From Amycolatopsis thermalba (GTDB lineage Bacteria > Actinomycetota > Actinomycetes > Mycobacteriales > Pseudonocardiaceae): DNA of 63,230 nt. Each line of letters starts with the position of its first letter. Positions within the stretch are counted from its first letter, which is position 1. The stretch lies in NCBI RefSeq assembly GCF_003385215.1, contig NZ_PQHW01000031.1, positions 1 through 63,230 of the forward strand. Reading direction: 5' to 3'. The notes below the pieces were generated by a model. That model did not search any database and was not told the origin of the DNA. It saw only the letters and a program-made list of their open reading frames with translations. Below are positions 34,847-43,157 of this stretch, piece after piece. Both the position numbers and the translations under genes were made by a program.

Positions 34847-37009
34847 ATGACCAACACTATTCGCTGGGACCAGGATTCCGACGGCGTCGTCGTGCTCACC
34901 CTGGACGACCCCAACCAGTCGGCCAACACGATGAACGCCGACTTCCGCGAGTCCTTCAAGAACACGGTCGAGCGGCTGGAGTCCGAAAAGGACTCGATCA
35001 CCGGGGTCGTGATCACGTCGGCGAAGAAGACGTTCTTCGCGGGTGGTGACCTGCGTGACCTGATCCAGGCCACGCCGGAGCACGCGGCCGAGATCACCGC
35101 GAGCACCAACGCCATGAAGGCCCAGCTGCGCAAGCTGGAGACCCTCGGCAAGCCGGTCGTGGCCGCCATCAACGGCGCCGCGCTCGGCGGTGGCCTGGAG
35201 ATCGCGCTCGCCACGCACCACCGGATCGTCGCGGACGTGCCGGGCACGGTCGTCGGCCTGCCCGAGGTGACCCTGGGCCTGCTGCCCGGCGGTGGCGGCA
35301 TCGTGCGCACCGTGCGGCTGCTCGGCATCCAGAGCGCCGTGCTGAACGTGCTGGTGCAGGGCCAGCGGCACAAGCCGGCCAAGGCGCTGGAGCTCGGCCT
35401 CGTGCACGAGGTCGTGTCCAGTGTGGACGAGCTGCTGCCCAAGGCCAAGGAGTGGATCAAGGCCAATCCCGAGGCGCAGCAGCCGTGGGACGTCAAGGGC
35501 TACAAGATTCCCGGCGGCTCCCCGTCGAACCCGAAGTTCGCGGCGAACCTGCCCGCGTTCCCGGCCAACCTGCGCAAGCAGCTCAAGGGCGCGCCGATGC
35601 CCGCCCCGCGTGCCATCCTGGCCGCGGCGGTCGAGGGTGCGCAGGTCGACGTCGAGACCGCGACGCAGATCGAGACCCGCTACTTCGTCAGCCTGGTCAC
35701 CGGCCAGGTCGCGAAGAACATGACCAAGGCGTTCTTCTTCGACCTGCAGCACATCAACTCCGGCGGCTCCCGCCCGGACGGGTACGAGAAGTACCAGGCG
35801 CGGAAGGTCGGTGTGCTCGGCGCGGGCATGATGGGCGCCGCGATCGCGTACGTGTCGGCGAAGGCCGGGATCGAGGTCGTGCTCAAGGATGTCTCGCTGG
35901 AGGCGGCCGAGAAGGGCAAGGGCTACGCGGTCAAGCTCGAAGAGAAGGCGCTGTCGCGGGGCAAGACCACGAAGGAGAAGTCGGACGCGCTGCTGGCGCG
36001 CATCAAGCCGACGGCCGACCCGGCGGACTTCGCCGGGGTGGACTTCGTGATCGAGGCCGTGTTCGAGAGCCAGGAGCTCAAGCACAAGGTCTTCGGCGAG
36101 ATCGAGAACATCGTCAACCCGGACGCCGTGCTCGGCTCGAACACCTCCACGCTGCCCATCACCGGCCTCGCGCAGGGCGTGCAGCGGCAGGAGGACTTCA
36201 TCGGCATCCACTTCTTCTCGCCGGTGGACAAGATGCCGCTGGTGGAGATCATCCGCGGGGAGAAGACGTCGGACGCCACCTTGGCGAAGGTCTTCGACTA
36301 CACCCTGCAGATCAAGAAGACACCGATCGTGGTCAACGACAGCCGCGGCTTCTTCACCAGCCGGGTGATCGGCACGTTCATCAACGAGGCGGTCGCCGCA
36401 TTGGGCGAGGGTGTGGAGCCCGCGTCGATCGAGCAGGCCGGTTCGCAGGCCGGCTACCCGGCGCCGCCGCTGCAGCTGATGGACGAGCTGACGCTGACCC
36501 TGCCGCGGAAGATCCGCGAGGAAACGAAGGCGGCGATCGAGGCGTCGGGCGGCACCTGGCAGGGACACGCCTCCGAGGCGGTCATCGACCGGATGATCGA
36601 CGAGTTCGACCGCAAGGGCCGCTCCAGCGGTGCGGGCTTCTACTCCTACGACGAGAACGGCAAGCGCATCGGCTTGTGGCCGGGCCTGCGGGAGGCGTTC
36701 AAGTCGGGCAGCGCCAACGTGCCGTTCAAGGACCTGCAGGAGCGCATGCTGTTCGCCGAGGCACTGGAAACGGTCCGCTGCTTCGACGAGGGCGTGCTGC
36801 TGTCGGTGCAGGACGCCAACATCGGCTCGATCTTCGGCATCGGGTTCCCGGCGTGGACCGGTGGTGTCATCCAGTACATCAACCAGTACGAGGGTGGCCT
36901 GCCCGGTTTCGTGGCGCGGGCGAAGGAGCTGGCGGAGAAGTACGGTGAGCACTTCCAGCCGCCGGAGTCGCTGGTGAAGAAGGCCGAGGCAGGCGAAAAG
37001 TTCGAGTAG
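34847..37009 (+). CDS. fadB: Multifunctional fatty-acid oxidation protein: enoyl-CoA hydratase/3-hydroxyacyl-CoA dehydrogenase
   Basis: 720 residues. The N-terminal enoyl-CoA hydratase domain (oxyanion regions TFFAGGDLRDL and GAALGGGLEIALATHHRI) spans about residues 1-200; the NAD-binding dehydrogenase starts near residue 320 (VGVLGAGMMGAAIAY), with IEAVFESQELK, GIHFFSPVDKMPLVEI and the C-terminal helical domains complete. It hydrates enoyl-CoA and oxidises 3-hydroxyacyl-CoA; with FadA it finishes each beta-oxidation round. A clear terminator follows at 37023. Confidence 0.95.
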   Translation: MTNTIRWDQDSDGVVVLTLDDPNQSANTMNADFRESFKNTVERLESEKDSITGVVITSAKKTFFAGGDLRDLIQATPEHAAEITASTNAMKAQLRKLETLGKPVVAAINGAALGGGLEIALATHHRIVADVPGTVVGLPEVTLGLLPGGGGIVRTVRLLGIQSAVLNVLVQGQRHKPAKALELGLVHEVVSSVDELLPKAKEWIKANPEAQQPWDVKGYKIPGGSPSNPKFAANLPAFPANLRKQLKGAPMPAPRAILAAAVEGAQVDVETATQIETRYFVSLVTGQVAKNMTKAFFFDLQHINSGGSRPDGYEKYQARKVGVLGAGMMGAAIAYVSAKAGIEVVLKDVSLEAAEKGKGYAVKLEEKALSRGKTTKEKSDALLARIKPTADPADFAGVDFVIEAVFESQELKHKVFGEIENIVNPDAVLGSNTSTLPITGLAQGVQRQEDFIGIHFFSPVDKMPLVEIIRGEKTSDATLAKVFDYTLQIKKTPIVVNDSRGFFTSRVIGTFINEAVAALGEGVEPASIEQAGSQAGYPAPPLQLMDELTLTLPRKIREETKAAIEASGGTWQGHASEAVIDRMIDEFDRKGRSSGAGFYSYDENGKRIGLWPGLREAFKSGSANVPFKDLQERMLFAEALETVRCFDEGVLLSVQDANIGSIFGIGFPAWTGGVIQYINQYEGGLPGFVARAKELAEKYGEHFQPPESLVKKAEAGEKFE

Positions 37010-37022
37010 GACTGAGAAGGAA

Positions 37023-37056
37023 AGGCGCCCTTCCCAACAGGGGAAGGCGCTTTTTT
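37023..37056 (+). terminator. Intrinsic terminator after fadB
   Basis: GGCGCCCTTCCC pairs with GGGGAAGGCGC (one bulged base) around an AACA loop and is followed by TTTTTTC. The T-run makes it one of the clearest terminators in the window. Confidence 0.92.
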
Positions 37057-37066
37057 CTTTGAACCC

Positions 37067-37164
37067 AACCGGCGCCCGGCAACGCAGCAGCACCGACCAC
37101 CCCCAGGGCCGCGCGGCAGCCCTGCACAACCGGCGCCCGGCAACGCAGCAGCACCGACTACCCC
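37067..37164. repeat. Direct repeat of 37 bp, two copies 61 bp apart
   Basis: Copies at 37067-37103 and 37128-37164 differ at one base; both begin AACCGGCGCCCGGCAACGCA. They lie between the fadB terminator and the palindromic element at 37170. No coding role seen. Confidence 0.85.
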
Positions 37165-37169
37165 AACCA

Positions 37170-37296
37170 GACCTCCCCCGCCCCCGATCCACAGCCTGCT
37201 TTGGTCGCCGATCAGGCGTGTCAAGGTACTCTTTCCCGCCTTGACACGCCTGCTCGGCGACTGAAACACAATCAGGCATCGGGGGCGGGGGTGGTC
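37170..37296. repeat. Nested palindromic element, copy 2 (127 bp)
   Basis: The same element as 17634-17761. Outer arms 37170-37188 and 37278-37296 (one mismatch), inner arms 37203-37226 and 37239-37262, and exactly the same loop TACTCTTTCCCG. The stem strands are better conserved than the unpaired parts, and changes are partly compensatory in position, which suggests that the folded shape matters. Confidence 0.85.
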
Positions 37297-37300
37297 GGAA

Positions 37301-37370
37301 GGTGACCGTTCGGCGCCGTGAGGCGCTTTAACCGCCCGAAGGGCGGACTCTTCGCCTGCCCAACGTCACC
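37301..37370. repeat. Small nested hairpin region
   Basis: GGTGAC...GTCACC (37301-37306 and 37365-37370) surrounds AGGCG...CGCCT (37321-37325 and 37353-37357) and a tight inner stem CCGCCC-GAA-GGGCGG (37332-37346). Part of the palindrome cluster between fadB and the ThDP gene. Confidence 0.6.
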
Positions 37371-37458
37371 TCTAAAGATCAAAAGATGTCCTCGCCGGAC
37401 GGGCAGGCTCCGGGATGACGGGGGACCGTTGTCGTCTCACCTCGGGCAGGTGGTCGCC

Positions 37459-37603
37459 GGGTGGTCATCCCGTCGCCTTCCGGTTTGTGCGTATCACCTT
37501 GAGCCAGGGCCGCAAGGTTGGCACCGTCGGCCGCCGGAGAGAGCCCGGGTTGCGGCCCTGGCTCAAGGTGATCGTTGCGTGTCAGGCGACGGGATGACCA
37601 CCC
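37459..37603. repeat. Second type of nested palindromic element, 145 bp
   Basis: Perfect 20-bp outer arms (37459-37478 GGGTGGTCATCCCGTCGCCT and 37584-37603) and perfect 23-bp inner arms (37493-37515 and 37550-37572) around a 34-base loop. Unrelated in sequence to the element at 37170, but built on the same plan: outer arm, unpaired block, inner arm, loop. No coding capacity. The 627-bp gap 37010-37636 holds only these repeats and the terminator. Confidence 0.85.
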
Positions 37604-37636
37604 AGCTTCACTGTGTTCAAAGCTCCGGCTTTGCCG

Positions 37637-39190
37637 TCAGAGGAGTGGCGGGACCGCTGCGTCGATGAGGTGCGGGCCGGGCTCGTTGAGTGCGTTGCGG
37701 AACTGGTCGGCCAGTTCCTCCGCCGTCGTCGCCCTTGTTGCTGGGACGCCCATGCCTTCGGCGATCTTCACGAAGTCGATGTCGGGGCGGGCCAGGTCCA
37801 GCAGGTCCTTCGCCTTCGGGCCGGATGCCTCGGCTCCCACCCGCTGTAGTTCCATACGCAGGATGGCATAGGCGTGGTTGTTCAGGATCACCGTCGTCAC
37901 GTTCAGGTTTTCCCGCGCCATCGTCCACAGCGCCGAAATGGTGTACAGCGCGCTGCCGTCCGCCTGCAGTGCGATCACCGGGCGGTCCGGGGCGGCGACC
38001 GCGGCACCCACCGCCACCGGGAGTCCCTGGCCGATCGCGCCGCCGGTCAGGGTGAGCACGTCGTGGCGGGGGGCGCCCGCGGTGGCGCCGGGGAGCAGCA
38101 GGCCCGACGTGTTGGCCTCATCCGAAATGATCGCGCCTTCGGGGAGCAGGGCGCCGATCACCTCGACCCAGTTCTGCACCGTGAGCGGGCCGCTCGGCAG
38201 CGCGGGGCGAGCCGGCTCCTGCAGCACCGGGTCCACCTCGGGCGCGACCTCGTCGGCCAGGGCTTCCAGTGCGGCGACCACGTCCTGGTCCAGCTCCGCC
38301 AACGTGTGCACCTGGGCGCCGTCCGGCACCAGATCACTGGGCTTGCCGGGGTAGGCGAAGAACGACACCGGCGCCTTGGTCCCCGCCACGATGACGTGCT
38401 TGATGCCCTCCAGCTGCCACTGCACCTGCTCGGCCAGGTACGCCAGCCGCTCGATCGTGGGCAGTCCGGCGCCGCGCTCCAACCGGGCCGGGAAGGTTTC
38501 CACGAACGGCTTCGCGCCGGTGGCGGTCGCGATCCGGCTGACCGCCCGCAGGCCGGCTTCGCGGCAGGCGGGGCCGCCCACCAGCAACGCGACCGGCTCG
38601 CCGGTGCGCAACACCTCCGCCACGGCCTTCACCGTGGTTTCGGCGACGGTCTGCGGTGTGCGCGGCGGCACCGGCTGCGCCGCGACACCACCGTCACCCC
38701 AGGACACGTCCGCGGGCAGGATCAGCGTCGCCACCTTGCCCGGCGCCTCCTGCGCCGCCGCCCCGGCGAACGCGGCGTCCGCGCCGACCTCCGCGCTGTT
38801 CGCCGACCGGCGCACCCAGCCGTTGAGCGAACCGGCGATCGCCTCGATGTCCGACTCCAGCGGCGCGTCGTACTTCTTGTGGTACGTCGCGTGGTCACCG
38901 ATCACGTTCACCACCGGCACGTGCCCGCGGCGGGCGTTGTGCAGGTTCGCCAGGCCGTTGCCCAGCCCCGGCCCCAGGTGCAGGAGCGTCGCGGCCGGCT
39001 TGTCCGCGATCCGCGCGTAACCGTCGGCCGCGCCGGTCACCACACCCTCGAACAGGGCCAGCACACCGCGCATCTCGGGCACCGAATCGAGCGCCGCGAC
39101 GAAGTGCATCTCCGACGTGCCCGGGTTGGCGAAGCACACGTCGACACCCGCGTCGACGAGCGTGCGGATCAGGGACTGCGCGCCGTTCAT
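37637..39190 (-). CDS. ThDP-dependent enzyme (acetolactate synthase/benzoylformate decarboxylase-like)
   Basis: 517 residues with PYR, central and PP domains: NGAQSLIRTLVDAGVDVCFANPG at the front with the catalytic glutamate in ALFEGV (about residue 48), and the ThDP/Mg motif ALQADGSALYTISALWTMA ending in VILNNHAY. Its size and FANPGTSEMHF start resemble actinobacterial proteins labelled acetolactate synthase large subunit but nearer to 2-oxoacid decarboxylases/2-hydroxyacyl-CoA lyases. No small subunit is present. It lies 8 bp after a flavin D-2-hydroxyacid dehydrogenase, suggesting that the 2-oxoacid made there is its substrate. Confidence 0.85.
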   Translation of the reverse strand: MNGAQSLIRTLVDAGVDVCFANPGTSEMHFVAALDSVPEMRGVLALFEGVVTGAADGYARIADKPAATLLHLGPGLGNGLANLHNARRGHVPVVNVIGDHATYHKKYDAPLESDIEAIAGSLNGWVRRSANSAEVGADAAFAGAAAQEAPGKVATLILPADVSWGDGGVAAQPVPPRTPQTVAETTVKAVAEVLRTGEPVALLVGGPACREAGLRAVSRIATATGAKPFVETFPARLERGAGLPTIERLAYLAEQVQWQLEGIKHVIVAGTKAPVSFFAYPGKPSDLVPDGAQVHTLAELDQDVVAALEALADEVAPEVDPVLQEPARPALPSGPLTVQNWVEVIGALLPEGAIISDEANTSGLLLPGATAGAPRHDVLTLTGGAIGQGLPVAVGAAVAAPDRPVIALQADGSALYTISALWTMARENLNVTTVILNNHAYAILRMELQRVGAEASGPKAKDLLDLARPDIDFVKIAEGMGVPATRATTAEELADQFRNALNEPGPHLIDAAVPPLL

Positions 39191-39198
39191 CTCACTCC

Positions 39199-40572
39199 TC
39201 AGTCGAACAGGACATCCGGGTTCAGGATGCCCTTCGGGTCGAAGGCCTGCTTGATCCGGCGCAGCAACGCGACCTTGGCCGGGTCCTCGAGCGCGAGGAA
39301 GTGGTCCTTCTTCGCCTGCCCGATGCCGTGCTCGCCGGAGATGGCGCCGCCCGCCGCGATCCCCGCGGCGAAGATGTCGTGCAGCAGCCGGTGCCGCTTC
39401 TCCGGGTCCTTGCAGAAGATTCCCAAGTGGACGTTGCCGTCCCCGGCGTGCCCGCAGCCGATCGCGCCGGCCTCGGCCGCCGCGGCCAGTTCCCGGACCT
39501 TCGCCAGGAAGCCGGGCATCTCCGACCGCGGCACCACGACGTCGATCACGTCGTCCGCGCCGGCGGCCTTCGCCGTCCAGAACGCCTTTTCCCGCGCCTC
39601 GATGAGCTTGCGGGCCGAACCGCCGTCGAGCACGTACACCTCGGACGCGCCCAGCTCGCCGAGCAGCTCGCCGGCACGCTCGACGTCGCCGTCCAGCCGG
39701 TCGCCGTCGCGGTTCTCCAGCCCCACCACCAGATACGCCTGCGTGGCGTTGCGGACCTCCTCCGGGACGCCCAGCTCCAGCTTCTCGTTGTAGGTGATCG
39801 CCGCCATCGTGAGGTTGTCGATGTATTCCAGGATGTTCGGCGTCAGGCCGCTGGCGATGATCTCCGGGACCGCCCGCATCACCTGGTCGAGGTCGCCGAA
39901 CGGGGCGAGCAGGGTCGCGGCGTGCGCCAGGCGCGGGTGGAGCTTGACGATCACCTCGGTGACCAGCGCGAGCGTGCCCTCCGAGCCGATGATCAGCTGG
40001 GTCAGGTCGTAACCGCTGGAGATCTTGGACGTCTTGCCGCCGGTGCGGATGATCTCGCCGGTCGGCAGGACCGCCTGCAGGCCCACGATGTTGTGCCGCG
40101 CGACGCCGTACTTGACCGCGCGCATGCCGCCGGCGTTGGTGCCCACGTTGCCGCCGACGCTTGCGCTCAGTTCGCCCGGGTAGACCGTGTAGGCGAGGCC
40201 GGCGTCCTGGGTCGCCTCGTCCAGCTCGCTGAGCGTGACGCCCGGCTGGACGACGGCGACCTGGTTCGCGGTGTCGATCTCCAGGACCGCGTTCATCCGC
40301 TCGAACGACACGAGCAGGCCGTCCTCCCGCGGCCGGGCCGCGCCCGGCCGGCCGCTGCCCGAGCCGCGCGCGGTGACCGGGAGGTCGTTCTCGGCGGCGA
40401 GGGCCAGCAGCGCGGCGACCTCCTCGGCGGTGCCGGGTTTGACGACGTAGGCCGGTTTCGCGGCGGCGACCGTCAGAGACTCGTCCTTCGCGTAGTCGTC
40501 CGGGATGGAGTCCCCGGTGAGGAGGTTGCGCTCGCCGACGATCTCGGCGATCCGCGCGGTGACGTCGCCCAT
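39199..40572 (-). CDS. FAD-linked D-2-hydroxyacid (glycolate/D-lactate-type) dehydrogenase
   Basis: 457 residues. PCMH FAD-binding domain (LPVTARGSGSGRPGAA, GELSASVGGNVGTNAGGMRAVKYG) and the GlcD/LdhD C-terminal domain (CGHAGDGNVHLGIF, GAISGEHGIGQAKKDHF) with the conserved His residues. It oxidises a D-2-hydroxyacid to a 2-oxoacid, passing electrons to a quinone or another acceptor. No GlcE/GlcF partners follow, so it is the single-subunit type. AGGAAAGGA precedes the ATG at 40572. The operon partner downstream is a ThDP enzyme. Confidence 0.9.
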   Translation of the reverse strand: MGDVTARIAEIVGERNLLTGDSIPDDYAKDESLTVAAAKPAYVVKPGTAEEVAALLALAAENDLPVTARGSGSGRPGAARPREDGLLVSFERMNAVLEIDTANQVAVVQPGVTLSELDEATQDAGLAYTVYPGELSASVGGNVGTNAGGMRAVKYGVARHNIVGLQAVLPTGEIIRTGGKTSKISSGYDLTQLIIGSEGTLALVTEVIVKLHPRLAHAATLLAPFGDLDQVMRAVPEIIASGLTPNILEYIDNLTMAAITYNEKLELGVPEEVRNATQAYLVVGLENRDGDRLDGDVERAGELLGELGASEVYVLDGGSARKLIEAREKAFWTAKAAGADDVIDVVVPRSEMPGFLAKVRELAAAAEAGAIGCGHAGDGNVHLGIFCKDPEKRHRLLHDIFAAGIAAGGAISGEHGIGQAKKDHFLALEDPAKVALLRRIKQAFDPKGILNPDVLFD

Positions 40573-40781
40573 GACGTACCCCGTCCTTTCCTGCGCCTGC
40601 CGTTGACGGAAGCCTAGTACGGGAGGGCGGAGGGCAGGAAGTGAAGGCGATTCATGTTTGGCGGAGGATCGAGGTCACGCGAGCCGCCTACCGGTGAGGT
40701 CCTCGCCGGTAGGTGGGTTTCGCCGAACAACGAGCAGACGTGCATTGCTGAGGAGAACCGCTTACCGGTGCCGGAAAGGGT

Positions 40782-40815
40782 GCGGGGCCGGTCCGCGCCA
40801 ACGTACCGGCCCCGC
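40782..40815 (-). terminator. Hairpin terminator after the small peptide gene
   Basis: Perfect 11-bp stem GCGGGGCCGGT / ACCGGCCCCGC with a 12-base loop, 17 bp past the stop of the 28-codon gene on the minus strand and followed by a short pyrimidine/T stretch (ACCCTTT). Its presence supports a separate short transcript. Confidence 0.75.
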
Positions 40816-40831
40816 GTTCTCAGCCGAGCGG

Positions 40832-40918
40832 TCAGACCAGCCAGCCGAGGACGTGCGCGAGACCGGCCAGGATGTTGGAAACGATGTCGTGGCCGTGGTG
40901 GAAGTGCGCAGCGAACAT
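40832..40918 (-). CDS. Putative 28-residue hydrophobic peptide
   Basis: Starts MFAAHFHHGHD and continues as a hydrophobic/amphipathic helix (IVSNILAGLAHVLGWLV). The ATG at 40918 follows AAAGGAG with a 10-base spacer, and a strong hairpin terminator lies 17 bp after the stop. The four histidines in the first 11 residues followed by a membrane-active-looking helix recall small secreted or membrane peptides (phenol-soluble-modulin-like shape), but I do not recognise a family. The open frame continues upstream for 52 more codons without a ribosome site and in less protein-like composition. No modification or export genes adjoin it. Confidence 0.5.
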   Translation of the reverse strand: MFAAHFHHGHDIVSNILAGLAHVLGWLV

Positions 40919-40943
40919 TGGAGAGGGGCTCCTTTGCGGAATC

Positions 40944-40988
40944 AAATCTTCGTTTTCCCTGGTTGCTTTCGAAAGCAGGGGAAGATTT
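40944..40988. promoter_or_regulatory. Palindrome upstream of the small peptide gene
   Basis: TGCTTTCGAAAGCA (40964-40977) is a perfect 14-base palindrome, enclosed by AAATCTTC / GAAGATTT (40944-40951 and 40981-40988). The segment is much richer in A/T than its surroundings. It is 26 to 70 bp upstream of the peptide start, fitting an operator or mRNA leader structure. I see nothing else convincing in the gap 40919-41289. Confidence 0.55.
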
Positions 40989-41289
40989 TCAGTTCCGCCG
41001 GGAGGTGTCAAACCGCTCCGGAAAGCGTGGTGCCTCGCGAATAGCGGGGTGGAAAATCTGCCCAGCCTAAACACGTAACACTTTCGGGTTCGCGACCGGG
41101 GGTGTCAGGACGCCGCTCGTAGCCCCGCCGGGCGGGCCCACCTGGGGTGATGACGACCTTGCTCCGCCACACCCGGGTGATGCCCGCCCGAACGGGTGAA
41201 GACATTGCCACGTAAGGTGATCCCCCTATGATCACGCTAACGAGTGACGGGGGACCAGGGTTCTGCCCCTAACGACCGCAGGTCGAGGG

Positions 41290-41790
41290 TCACTCCGCGC
41301 GGGCGAAGGAGAGGGTTTCGCCCTCGACGCCGCGCAGCCAGAGGTCCTGGGCGGCCGCCGCCATTTCCGGCAGCCCCTCCACGATCGTGGCGAACACGTT
41401 GCCCGGAACCCAGCCGGCGTCCCCGTTGATGAGCAGGTTGTTCCGGCCGTAGAAGATGGCCAGATCGGTCGCGCCCCGATCGCTGTGCGCCTCGCTGCTG
41501 TCCTCGTACCCGTAGGCGGGATTTCCGATTTCCCACGCCTCGAATCCGAAATAGACGACATCGCCGGGAATGGGCGTCACCGTCGGGTTCTCCCGGCCCG
41601 GCTTCGGGTCGGCGAACGGCGGCACCAGCGTGTAGACCTCGTTGCGGGCGTACTTCGCGTGGTAGGCCGAACCGCTTTGCGGCAACGCGTCCCACACCGC
41701 CTGGCAGGTCCGCGGCGCCTCCGCGTCCAGCAGCACGGCACGGCAGGACACACCGCGCTTGTCGAGCGAAATGGTGATGTAGCGGGCCAA
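41290..41790 (-). CDS. DUF3830-like protein (cyclophilin-like fold)
   Basis: 166 residues. ITISLDKRGVSCRAVLLDAEAPRTCQAVWDALP at the front, EVYTLVPPF, and the end GNVFATIVEGLPEMAAAAQDLWLRGVEGETL match my memory of the DUF3830 family, a cyclophilin-like fold often placed beside amidase, hydantoin or racemase catabolic genes. It has no proven reaction. It directly follows the aminotransferase gene (12-bp gap) on the same strand, so it is part of the catabolic set under the ATTGTTGACAAT operator. The family call rests on pattern memory only. Confidence 0.7.
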   Translation of the reverse strand: MARYITISLDKRGVSCRAVLLDAEAPRTCQAVWDALPQSGSAYHAKYARNEVYTLVPPFADPKPGRENPTVTPIPGDVVYFGFEAWEIGNPAYGYEDSSEAHSDRGATDLAIFYGRNNLLINGDAGWVPGNVFATIVEGLPEMAAAAQDLWLRGVEGETLSFARAE

Positions 41791-41802
41791 CGTGCCTTCT
41801 CC

Positions 41803-43062
41803 CTACTTGGAACCGGTGACGGCCGCGACGGTCTCGGCCCAGATCGCGAGCGCGTCGTCGATCTGCTCGGCGGTGACCACGAGCGGCGGGATCATCCGCA
41901 CGACGTTGGAGTACGCGCCGCAGGTGAGCAGCAGCAGCCCGCGCCGCGCCGCCTCCTGCTGCGCCGCCGCCGCGGTCGCGGTGTCCGGGGTGCCGTCGGC
42001 CTTGGTGAACTCCGACCCGACGAGCAGGCCGAGCCCGCGCACCTCGCCGATCTCCGGCGTCTTGTCGCCGATCAGCCGCGCGCCCTCCAGCAGCTGCTTG
42101 CCGCGCGCCGCCGCGTTCTCGACCAGGTTCTCCTCCTCGATCACGTCGAGGGTGGCCAGCGCGGCCGCGCAGGACACCGCGTTGCCGCCGTAGGTGCCGC
42201 CCTGCGAACCGGGGAACGCCTTGGACATCAGCTCCTGCGAAGCCGCGATGCCGGACAGCGGGAAACCGCTCGCCAGGCCCTTCGCGATCAGCACCACGTC
42301 CGGCCGCACGCCGAAGTGGTCGTGGCCCCAGAACCGGCCGGTGCGCCCGAAACCGGTCTGGATCTCGTCGATCACCAGCAGGATCCCGTGCTGGTCCGCG
42401 CGCTCGCGCAGCCCGGCCATGAACTCCGGGTTCGCCGGCACGTACCCGCCTTCGCCGAGCATCGGCTCGACGAAGAACGCGGCGGTCTCGTTCGGGGCGC
42501 TGATCGTCTGGAAGAGGTAGTCCAGTTCGCGCAGCGCGAACTTCGTCGCGGTCTGCTCGTCCCAGCCGTAGTGGTAGGCGTAGGGGAAGGGGGCGACGTG
42601 CACGCCGCCCATCAGCGGGGAGATGCCCGCGCTGAACCGGGTGCCGGAGGTGGTCATGGAGGCGGCGGCGACCGTGCGGCCGTGGAACCCGCCCTGGAAG
42701 ACGATGACGTTCGGCCGCTTCGTGGCCTGCCGGGACAGGCGCAGCGCCGCCTCGACGGCCTCGCTGCCCGAGTTGGCGAAGAACAGCGAGTCCAGGCCGG
42801 TGGGCAGCACGTCGCCGAGCCGCTCGACCAGCTTGAGCAGCGGCTGGTGCATCACGGTCGTGTACTGGCCGTGGATCAGCTTGCCGACCTGCTCCTGCGC
42901 CGCCTTGACCACCTTGGGGTGGCAGTGGCCGGTGCTGGTCACGCCGATCCCGGCGGTGAAGTCGAGGTGGCGGTTGCCGTCGGTGTCGTAGAGGTAAGCG
43001 CCTTCGCCGTGCTCGACGACGACCGGAGTGGCCTGCTTGAGCAGGGGGGAGAGCTGGGCCAT
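41803..43062 (-). CDS. gabT: Class III aminotransferase (4-aminobutyrate aminotransferase-like)
   Basis: 419 residues. NSGSEAVEAALRLSRQAT, FQGGFHGRTVAAASMT, VDEIQTGFGRTGRFWGH-like segment (LVIDEIQTGFGRTGRFW) and the PLP lysine in LIAKGLASGFPLSG are complete. It transfers an omega-amino group to 2-oxoglutarate, making a semialdehyde. The semialdehyde dehydrogenase gene is divergent across a 95-bp gap that holds the palindrome ATTGTTGACAAT. GABA is the textbook substrate, but beta-alanine or other omega-amino acids fit as well. Confidence 0.88.
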   Translation of the reverse strand: MAQLSPLLKQATPVVVEHGEGAYLYDTDGNRHLDFTAGIGVTSTGHCHPKVVKAAQEQVGKLIHGQYTTVMHQPLLKLVERLGDVLPTGLDSLFFANSGSEAVEAALRLSRQATKRPNVIVFQGGFHGRTVAAASMTTSGTRFSAGISPLMGGVHVAPFPYAYHYGWDEQTATKFALRELDYLFQTISAPNETAAFFVEPMLGEGGYVPANPEFMAGLRERADQHGILLVIDEIQTGFGRTGRFWGHDHFGVRPDVVLIAKGLASGFPLSGIAASQELMSKAFPGSQGGTYGGNAVSCAAALATLDVIEEENLVENAAARGKQLLEGARLIGDKTPEIGEVRGLGLLVGSEFTKADGTPDTATAAAAQQEAARRGLLLLTCGAYSNVVRMIPPLVVTAEQIDDALAIWAETVAAVTGSK

Positions 43063-43095
43063 GACGGCGGAACTCCTAACGCGGAGTGAGCTTGT

Positions 43096-43111
43096 AGATT
43101 GTTGACAATCT
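43096..43111. promoter_or_regulatory. GntR-type operator AGATTGT-TG-ACAATCT (site 1)
   Basis: Perfect palindrome between divergent gabT (43062) and the aldehyde dehydrogenase (43158). Core ATTGTTGACAAT matches sites at 52911 and 53729. It contains TTGACA, which could be a -35 box. Confidence 0.85.
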
Positions 43112-43157
43112 GTCTAGCATGGCCCGTGGACAGGCGCAAGGTTGATCAGGAGGACTG

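Noticed and set aside
37637..39190. Annotation as ilvB (valine/isoleucine acetolactate synthase)
   Set aside because: No ilvN/ilvC neighbours, 517 residues is short for IlvB, and the operon partner is a hydroxyacid dehydrogenase.
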